NCBI GenBank assembly: GCA_033439295.1
Contig: JAVTLE010000004.1
Location: 1,860,012-1,924,011 of the forward strand
DNA: 64,000 nucleotides
Direction: 5' to 3'
DNA from: Deuterostichococcus epilithicus
Taxonomy: Eukaryota > Chlorophyta > Trebouxiophyceae > Prasiolales > Stichococcaceae
A program made the position numbers and the translations under genes. Of this stretch, positions 57,201 to 64,000 are shown one piece after another. The stretch's first letter is position 1; every line of letters begins with the position of its first letter. Under the pieces are notes generated by a model. It did not search any database. It worked only from the letters and a program-made list of their open reading frames with translations, and was not told the origin of the DNA.

Positions 57201-57808
57201 GGTGGTGCAGGCGCTGCTGGCGGCTGCGGACGACAGTGACAGCTGCACGCAGCCCGGCATCAGTCATGCCACATGGCGCAGACTCATGCCCACCGCCGAC
57301 GGCCAGGTACATCCCAGAGCTGTCTGCAGCGCCTTGGCATACGCTGTGAAGCGTTTCATCCTTTCACTGTCTGGCAATGTTTACGCCGCTGCTGGGGGCA
57401 CGAGAACCTGACGCAGGGACGGAACGCAGACGCTGGGGGATGTCACAGGGAGCCGATGTGTCCCCTGCGACCCCGCAGGAGCTGCTGACGAAGCACAAAG
57501 TCGTGACCGAAGACTTCCGCAGGGTGACCTTTCACAGCCGCGCCGTGCAGGTCAGTAAGGCTGCCATGACATTGATGTGGCTTGCCTCCGGTTCATCTTG
57601 AAACCGCTGCAGTTGAGCACCGCAGTCCTCATTTGTGGTCGCCCACGCGTGCTATGCATTCTTGTGACGTGCTGGTCATGGCCGGCAGGTCTACGCGGAG
57701 CACATGCTGCCCAGCCGGCTGTCCAGGCCGGAGCTGTGGAAGCCGATGAAGCAGCACGGACCGAACTTTGCGTCGTTGTCAGCGACGCTGGGACAGATTC
57801 AGGCATGA
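54206..57808 (+). CDS. membrane-anchored P-loop ATPase (AAA/STAND-like), function unknown
   Basis: Fourteen exons (54206-54361, 54505-54609, 54771-54912, 55059-55135, 55302-55379, 55488-55533, 55680-55825, 55984-56077, 56232-56353, 56593-56662, 56881-57008, 57202-57306, 57479-57550, 57689-57808) join in phase to give 486 aa. The N-terminus is an Ala/Lys/Glu-rich amphipathic repeat, followed by one hydrophobic segment (MILVGGAGIAAFNYYA). GPNGNGKST, formed across a splice junction, is a perfect Walker A motif. FVLVIDNAD is the Walker B strand with DN in place of DE. IITVVFVCGAS is a likely sensor strand, and SSWSRAFEPIEV resembles the region after it in archaeal-type ATPase and RNA12/Yme2-like proteins. 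A helical C-terminal domain follows. It may act at a mitochondrial or other inner membrane, but no targeting signal was proven. The intron after 56353 has a GC donor (CAG|GCAAGT). Confidence 0.8.
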
Positions 57809-58336
57809 AGCGACAGTGGATAGCGCTGGGCGATTCCTGAATGACGGATGAGCTGCACAGAAATCAGGATTGCCCTACGTAACAAAAGGACTTCAGTGCG
57901 CACGCAGCAGCTGTGGATAGTGGCACCGCGGCACGGTCAGCTGACCGCCTGTACATTACAGATGCCTGCCCGGTTGCCATTTGGTGTGTCACGCTATACC
58001 TGGTGACGAAGGAGTTGAGTTGAAAGAGAATTTGAGGTTCTGCTGTAGGTAGTAGGTACAAAGCATTTGCACTTTGCGCCCGCTCGCATTTAATTGAAAT
58101 TCATAAATTCGCGGGAACATCCAGCTTTCTGCGCGGGAAAATGAGCACGTCACGTTGCGCAATTCTGCACATGATTCCTCCTTATGCACTACCTGCATCG
58201 CGCAACACTTGAGAAGCCTGATGGAAGGCCTTGTTTTACTCTGCTAGGCGTCGGCACGGGTCTGTCCGGGCTTGGTGGCTGATTTGTGCAGCAGCAGAGG
58301 TCAACCCTGAGTGCCTGTGAAGCATAAGGCAGAGCC
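57809..58336. other. intergenic region, ATPase 3' end and desaturase promoter
   Basis: About 530 bp between two genes in the same direction. It is more AT-rich around 58020-58190. No element was recognised. Confidence 0.45.
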
Positions 58337-61045
58337 ATGGCCTCAAGGGCCTGGCAGGGAGCAGTAGTACTTGCGGTCACTCTGTCAGCGGCTGCAACAC
58401 AATGCAGCGCTCTGCAGACAGACGTCCAGGTGCCGGTGAGTGACTGGCAGCCAGATTCGAGCTGGTGCACAGCATTGTCGCAAGCCTCTCCCAGTGCATT
58501 AGCGTCAAGGCAATACAGAGCCCAACCAGAACGAATAGCTCGTCAAGACCCGGCCCTGTCGGCCGTTGTTCTTTCGCTACCGTACTCTGCGGGCTCGCAG
58601 CACACTGAGGGCACCCAGCCGCTTTGCGCCATCTTACAGCTCGCCGCCTGCCTGCCTTCCTGCAGGTCACGCCGGAGGCCGCCACCGTGGTGCTTTCAGC
58701 AGCCTCGGCGCTAACAGCAGATGAGCAGAACACCACGCGGTGCGTGCTGCCGCAAACCTCTCGTGCCTGACGTCAGTGCTCTGCCATCCTGAAATTGGAG
58801 CAGATCGACGTGCTGCTCCGGACGATACACCAAAACGCCGCACAGGCGGTATGTTATAAGCCTGTTCCGGCCACACGTGCAGGTGTCCAGCCGGCAGCGC
58901 CAGCAGCGCAGCAGCGTGCGCGGCGCCCACAGCCGCGGACTCGGCAAAGGCAGCAGGCCTGGCGGCAGATGCGGCGGCCGCCCCCAGTGCGGCTGCTTTC
59001 GCGCCAGCACAGCCCCTGTTAGGCGGCGCCAAGCCCCGGGCGCAGCTCATAGCGGATCTGCGGGAGGAGAACGACTGGAAGAACGGCCTGGCGCTGTGGG
59101 TGTTCCCCGACACCTGGGTGGACGCGATGCCGCGGGTGGTCCGGTCCTGGCTGCGCTGCTACCTCATGTGCATGCTGCTGTACACGGTGACCGGAGCGGC
59201 GTGGGCGTACTACATCTACGTCGCCTTTCGGCAGCAGCTGTTTGCCGGGGCGCACACGCCCGCCGCTTCCGACATGCTGGAGCAGATCAAGGCGAGTCGT
59301 GGGTCGAGCATGAGCACAGTGCGCATTGGTCTTCCAAGCTTGCGGGCTCTAAAGAGCACGCCGGCGCCTGCCCACAAGGGGCGAACGCCGTGCAGGTGAA
59401 GGGCGCATGTGTGTTTCACAGCGCAGCCTGCCTCACAGCAGCTGGCGAACACTCTGTAAGGCTCCAGAAACTTGAACAGATCTCCGTGGCCTGACCGACC
59501 ATGTGCCTGCTCGGACGCCGCAGGTGTCGTTCCTGTCGATCCCCATCTACTCCATGCTGCCGGCGGTCCAGGAGTGGGTCATTGAGCGGGGGTCGACGCG
59601 GGCCTATGCGCGCGTCTCGGACGTGGGTCTGGCCCGCCACGTCGCCTACTTTGCGGCTTTCATGCTCAGCGTGGAGTTTGGCGTCTACTGGATGCACCGC
59701 CTGCTGCACGACATCCACGTGGGCTACAGGTGCTACTTTGTCTCCATGCGCTCTGTGCTCTCGAGATGGACTTGCATCGTACACCGGGTCTCCCCATCTA
59801 GAACCGCATCCTGCATCTGCGAACCGACTGGAGCTCCTGTGCATCCAGGACCGGCGTGTGCAAGCATTCCCTGGTAGCACATTGCTCGGTGATCATCTCG
59901 AAGCCATAACTTTTGTGCCTGCTGCCCTGTCTGACGGTCATGTCTGCGTGCGTGTGCGGCTGCAGGAAGCTGCACTACATCCACCACAAGTACAACAAGG
60001 AGCACTCGCTCAGCCCCTTTGCCGGCCTCGCCTTCCACCCCCTGGACGGCATCCTGCAGGTGCAACATTCCAAACAACCCGATGCGCAACAGCTTCAGCG
60101 GCATGACCCCGCTCTGGATATGGCTTTGCTGGGTCTTGTGCGAGCAGAGTTGGCTCGTGGGTGCATCCGGGTGAGCGTACTAGCTCAGGCTCTGCTACTT
60201 TGCCTGTGCGCCTATTGACCGCAGCGTCTCCAAACCGTGAGCAGAGTAAGATCCGCAATCACTGCCCCACCCGGTGCCACGCAGGCCATCCCGTACTGCT
60301 GGACGCTGTTCTTCATTCCCGCGCACTTCCTCACCTTTGAGATGCTGCTGTTCCTCACCGGCATATGGACCACAAACATCCACGACTGCCTGCATGGCAA
60401 GGTGGGCATCCAGCCTGTCTGCTCGCCATTGCAGTCGTCTCTGCCTGGCGTCGCCACACTCTGCCTGAGGTCTGCTCGAGGCAGGCAGCTGCATCCCAGG
60501 AGCCTGGCGCATGTTGCCGTACCGTATGGAGGGCTGGCATCGGAGCATGCGCTCCTTCTGTGCACTGACATCAGTTGCAGCAGGGCGCCACCCACCCGAG
60601 TGCTCCTACCTGCAGGTGGAGCCGATCATGGGGGCGGGCTACCACACGATACACCATACGACCTACAAACACAACTACGGTGGGGCATGTCGAGCACCTC
60701 CACAATTACAAAAATCTTGGCACAGCGAGTGCTGCCCTGCTTTTGGTGCACAGCTGTCTGCTTGCGCACGCCTCCAACCTCGTGTTTGGCACATACCCTC
60801 CGCAGGTCACTACTTCATTTACATGGACAAGATATTTGGGAGGTGTGTCCTGTGAAGTTGCTCCATCATGTTCGTCCTCCTTATTACGAATTCCCTTTGC
60901 ATGCAGTCTGAGTAGCTGTGGACTTGAATCGTACGCCGCATGATGCTCAGATACACTTGACCTCCTTTTTCCTGCCTGCAGCCTGGTGACACCAGAAGAA
61001 TATGAGGAGCTGGCCAAGTCAGGCCGCACCATCAAGGCGGCCTGA
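58337..61045 (+). CDS. sterol C5(6)-desaturase (ERG3/STE1/DWF7 type)
   Basis: Nine exons (58337-58435, 58666-58739, 58883-59291, 59524-59729, 59966-60059, 60285-60401, 60616-60679, 60806-60842, 60982-61045) join in phase to give 387 aa. The fatty acid hydroxylase/sterol desaturase histidine boxes are all present: HRLLH, then LHYIHHKYN, then [27 protein letters not shown] is the plant C5-desaturase form. Several hydrophobic segments ([48 protein letters not shown]) place it in the ER membrane. The enzyme introduces the C5(6) double bond in delta7-sterols with cytochrome b5 and oxygen, in phytosterol or ergosterol synthesis. The N-terminal 33 residues form a signal-like hydrophobic stretch, and an Ala-rich linker of about 50 residues follows; most plant enzymes lack this extension, which may target the protein. 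The intron after exon 3 has a GC donor (AAG|GCGAGT). Confidence 0.94.
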
Positions 61046-61948
61046 TCAGCGTCCGTGGCGCAGCCGGGGGCGGGGACCGCGAGCCAGCAGGAGGTCAGCA
61101 TTGCCCCAAGTAGCGTTCGGGAGCGGGCAGGCGAGCCAGCACACGGAGGACGCTGCAGACGCTGGCTCTGCGATCTGGTGCTGCTGCAAGCGCACCATGC
61201 TGCGGAGAGCTGTGAGTTGAGTGGCGGCCATGCCCCGGCTGGGTGCTGCTGGGATAGCCGGCTCAGGAATTCATCAGACAGACCCGTCGTGAGAGGGTGA
61301 GCGAGGGACAATGACGGTCGTACATTCAGGCCTCAGCTCAACCAATTTTTTGCAGATGCAGCGAACTGATTCGGCAGTTGTAGTTTGTGGGGATTGCAAC
61401 ATCAAGGGTGTGGGCGAGAGAGCCTCGGGAGCAGCCCAGATGTCGGGACAGAAGGACTTTCTCGTGAACTTGATACTGCTGCTTTCTGAAGGTTTTCCGA
61501 GCGCCGCCGTCTGCTGATGTCGGCTTTCAGTTATTGTGCCAGGGCTAGTGACGCAAGGCCATGTGGCATTGCCGAAATTTGAGGCTTTGACCATGGGGTG
61601 GACCATTCTGTCGATGAGCTGCATCATTGCTGCACAGGACGATGCCCCTGCACCCTGCAGAATGGCAGGCACAAGTGCGCACATGTTAGGCCGGTGTTAG
61701 GTCGCGAAGCATTATAGCGTTTCAGTAGATATGAGTTGCCACTTTGCAGATCGCGGGATCGGCGTTCCTGCACCTTGAACATCCCCTTTGTGTGTTAAGA
61801 AGGCAAGTGCACCGGCTGGCAGCGCTGACTCCATCTGTGCACGACTGCGACCGAGCCCAGTAGCTGGTTGGCACCTCCGTTGCACACACAGCAAATTTGT
61901 CTATACGAGCAATCTGGAACCTTATTCGGATTGCTTGAGTCTTCAAAT
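61046..61948. other. intergenic region, desaturase to PP2C
   Basis: About 900 bp. A minus-strand open frame of 136 codons (61274-61684) shows no family features and overlaps the desaturase 3' flank; it is not called. The rest should hold the PP2C promoter. Confidence 0.45.
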
Positions 61949-63820
61949 ATGGGCGCAACGCTATCCGAGCCTGTGAAAGACAAGGTGGGAGGCATGATCG
62001 CCGTTTTCTGTTTTTCTCCAGGGCTGCGTGCGCCTGCCCTTCCACTTATGCTGACCAATGCGCGCGGTGGTTGCAGGAAGTTGTGGAGGAGGAGGACGAG
62101 AACTACAATGTGGGCATCGTCGCCATGCAAGGCTGGCGTGCGGAGATGGTGCGTGCGCTTCATGCCGCGCGGTGGCAACCCCATCCTGTGTTTGTGTAGC
62201 GTGCACGAGGCGGGGACCTACGGGTACAGAAGGGGGTGCAAGAGAGGGCTTATCTTAGAGGGCTGATCAACCTGTTGCGCTTGGTTTGCACAGGAGGATG
62301 CGCACGTAGTCAGGATGGGTCTGAGCGACGATCCAGACGCCGGCATATTCGCAGTCTTTGATGGCCATTGCGGCAGCGAGGTGTCGCGGTTTGCAGCCCG
62401 GTACCTGGTGAGTATTCTGGAAACCGGCAAACTCTGATGTCCAATGCGCTGGCACTGCAGCTTGTTGGCTGTACCGGGCGCGCCTCCACAATGGCAGGAC
62501 AATGCTTTCGAAAGGGCTGGACATTTCAGCAGATGTTGCGCCATCGCCTCCAATGTTCCAGGATGTGATGGCTTAGCAGCGTCTACACACATGTGCTGCA
62601 GCCAGGGCAACTGGAGCGAACGCAAGGGTGGGCAGATGGAGACGTGCCCCGCGGTCTGCATGACACCTTCCTGCGCATAGACCAGGTACCATCATCTACT
62701 TTCGGAACACCCCTATTCCAGTATGCGACCCAGACCCTGGAGTGCGAATTGCAAAGCGCCAACAGGGGGCTGGCCAGTGCAGCCCATGGGTTCATGTGCA
62801 TGCACGGCTGCTTGCACACCACGTCCAGCAGCTGCAAAGCTTCCGCCGGCCGTCGTGCCGCATCCAGCCACCCGGAATCCTTCTTCCGCAGGCGCTGCTG
62901 CACGTGGAGACGCAGCCCTTTCTGAAGGGCATTGCGATCAATGCCGACAAGGCGGCCGCGCAGGGGCTGCCCTCCCGCCCCGCCGAAAAGTGGGACTCTC
63001 ATCTCTGCCAGCAGACTGTCCATCGCTTGCTCCGGCTGCTCCGGGAGAGCGCCATCAGTCATCGGGGAGCCTGTTAGTTGGTTTGCAGGTGGCCAGTAAA
63101 CCCGCTGCGCAGACATCAAGAATTCCTGCAAGCAGGCTCCCCAACACTGAGAGCTGCATGTCCACAGGCTTGACAGTCCGCCAGGTCGTCGAGGACTCCC
63201 TTTCTGCGATCTCAGGTGGCCGGAGGCGCTGGCGTACGCGGACGAGCACATGGCAGCGTACCCGCCGGCAGGACTGGCGCAGCCAAACCTGGACACCCAC
63301 CACCTCGCCTCCAAAGTCGCTTCCCTTGTCGCCTCCAACATCCGGTGCGGCGGCGGCATGTCTGTATGTTTGAGTCAGTGTGTGCTCACTGCAGCCAATG
63401 TCGCCTTGCTCTGGCCGTGCCGGCACGGTGCAGCCTCTTGCCATGGACAATCCGAGGGTTGCATTAAAGTTAATCCGCCCGGCAAGCTTGTGGACCCCCG
63501 CGTCTGCAGCACCAGGATCCCGCCGCGGGAAGTAGGCAGGGCCAGGGCATGCGGCTGCGGCCACTGTCTCTCCAGGTACATGGTCAGACCAAGGTGTATA
63601 CTTCAGGTGTATCGCCAGCTTGCGTCACCCCTGTCAGCGCACCTGCAGGCTGGGCACGGCGGCGGGCTGCACGGCGGTGGCGGCGGTGGTGCGTGAAGGC
63701 GTGGTCACGGTGGCCAACGCCGGCGACAGCCGCTGCGTGCTGTGCCGCAGTGGCACGGCCGTGGAGCTAAGCAGCGACCACAAGCCGGACCTGCCTGAGG
63801 AGCTGGCGCGCATCGAGCAG
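61949..63820 (+). CDS. PP2C-type protein phosphatase (3' partial)
   Basis: A metal-dependent Ser/Thr phosphatase running off the right edge. Exons: 61949-61984, 62077-62148, 62294-62407, about 62602-62685, about 63218-63360 and 63649-63820. The start MGATLSEPVKDK has glycine at position 2 and resembles plant PP2Cs that begin MGxYLSxPKTxK, so N-myristoylation is possible. VGIVAMQGWRAEMEDAH gives the first metal-binding ED motif, and FAVFDGHCGSEVSRF the DGHxG motif. GCTAVAAVVREGVVTVANAGDSRCVL and SSDHKPDLPEE are later family blocks, and TA follows GC where most members have GSTA. The second metal-binding DGxxD and DN motifs would lie beyond the window. Exon 4 and 5 borders are approximate. The substrate is unknown. 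Confidence 0.88.
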
Positions 63821-64000
63821 GTCTGTCGTGCCTCCACCCTCCGAGCTTGTGAATGGCGAAACTCGCGGCCAACTTGCCGGCAGCATGATGATCTGCAGCG
63901 TCCACCACTGCTGTGCACGGGTGGAGCACCGTCATAGTTTGGTGAGCGTCGACTTTGACATCGGAATTGAAAAAATCGTCGACATCTCTGTCAAGGAGGC
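63821..64000. other. right-edge sequence, probably PP2C intron and beyond
   Basis: This starts with a GTCTGT donor. The last 60 bases or so are AT-richer and open in one frame (DFDIGIEKIVDISVKEA), but that peptide does not match the expected next PP2C block, so its status is unknown. Confidence 0.35.

Noticed and set aside
58788-58850. Exon-like segment between desaturase exons 2 and 3 (reads [13 protein letters not shown])
   Set aside because: Exons 2 and 3 join in phase without it, and including it breaks the frame. It weakly resembles DMLEQIK of exon 3 and might be another decayed copy, but the match is too short to claim.
61274-61684. 136-codon minus-strand open frame
   Set aside because: No family features, no signal, no partner exons; located in the intergenic region and likely chance.
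63940-64000. AT-richer open segment at the right edge as the next PP2C exon
   Set aside because: The peptide does not match the block expected after the GDSR motif, and no acceptor-supported phase was found.
1-64000. Prokaryotic systems (operons, CRISPR arrays, phage, defence islands)
   Set aside because: No direct repeat arrays, operon spacing or Shine-Dalgarno sites; every recognisable gene is intron-split and eukaryotic.

Overview
This window reads as nuclear DNA of a green alga, most likely a chlorophyte and perhaps trebouxiophyte-like. The evidence is a GC-rich sequence, genes cut into many short exons with GTGAGT- or GTGCGT-type donors and CAG acceptors, plant-type gene families (C5 sterol desaturase, RUS/DUF647, SPT4, TEBICHI/POLQ, plant-type PP2C) and interstitial TTTAGGG telomere-like motifs. 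No prokaryotic operons, rRNA, tRNA, CRISPR array or intact transposon was seen. The lineage is inference.

Layout from left to right: an EF-hand MscS-like mechanosensitive channel (+, cut by the left edge); a short UTP5/WDR43-like protein holding only the Utp12 domain (-); transcription elongation factor SPT4 (+); an FAD-dependent oxidoreductase (-); a GT2-like type II membrane glycosyltransferase (-); a RUS/DUF647 protein (-); an unknown basic, probably nuclear protein (+); a secreted cyclase/kynurenine formamidase-like enzyme (-); an ADP-ribosylglycohydrolase (+); a 17.4-kb DNA polymerase theta gene (-); a membrane-anchored P-loop ATPase (+); a sterol C5-desaturase (+); and a PP2C phosphatase (+, cut by the right edge). 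Six genes were reconstructed exon by exon with splice phases that close exactly: UTP5-like 238 aa, SPT4 115, cyclase 292, ADP-ribosylglycohydrolase 388, ATPase 486, desaturase 387. The others are given as spans with their recognisable exons. Four neighbouring pairs are divergent. Their 5' gaps are 377 bp for cyclase/ADP-ribosylglycohydrolase and about 0.9 to 1.2 kb for POLQ/ATPase, UTP5-like/SPT4 and RUS/unknown. The genes are functionally mixed and form no pathway cluster.

The most unusual signal is structural. In at least ten places an intron or 3' flank beside an exon holds one or two diverged, non-functional tandem copies of that exon's edge, often with the splice site included. Some copies are frameshifted, one carries a stop codon and some have lost the splice site. 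They occur in seven unrelated genes, so they look like a genome-wide process of tandem duplication across exon-intron borders, which may bear on intron growth or intron gain. A second signal is the number of GC-AG introns: at least six are required by reading frame and protein conservation, in six different genes.
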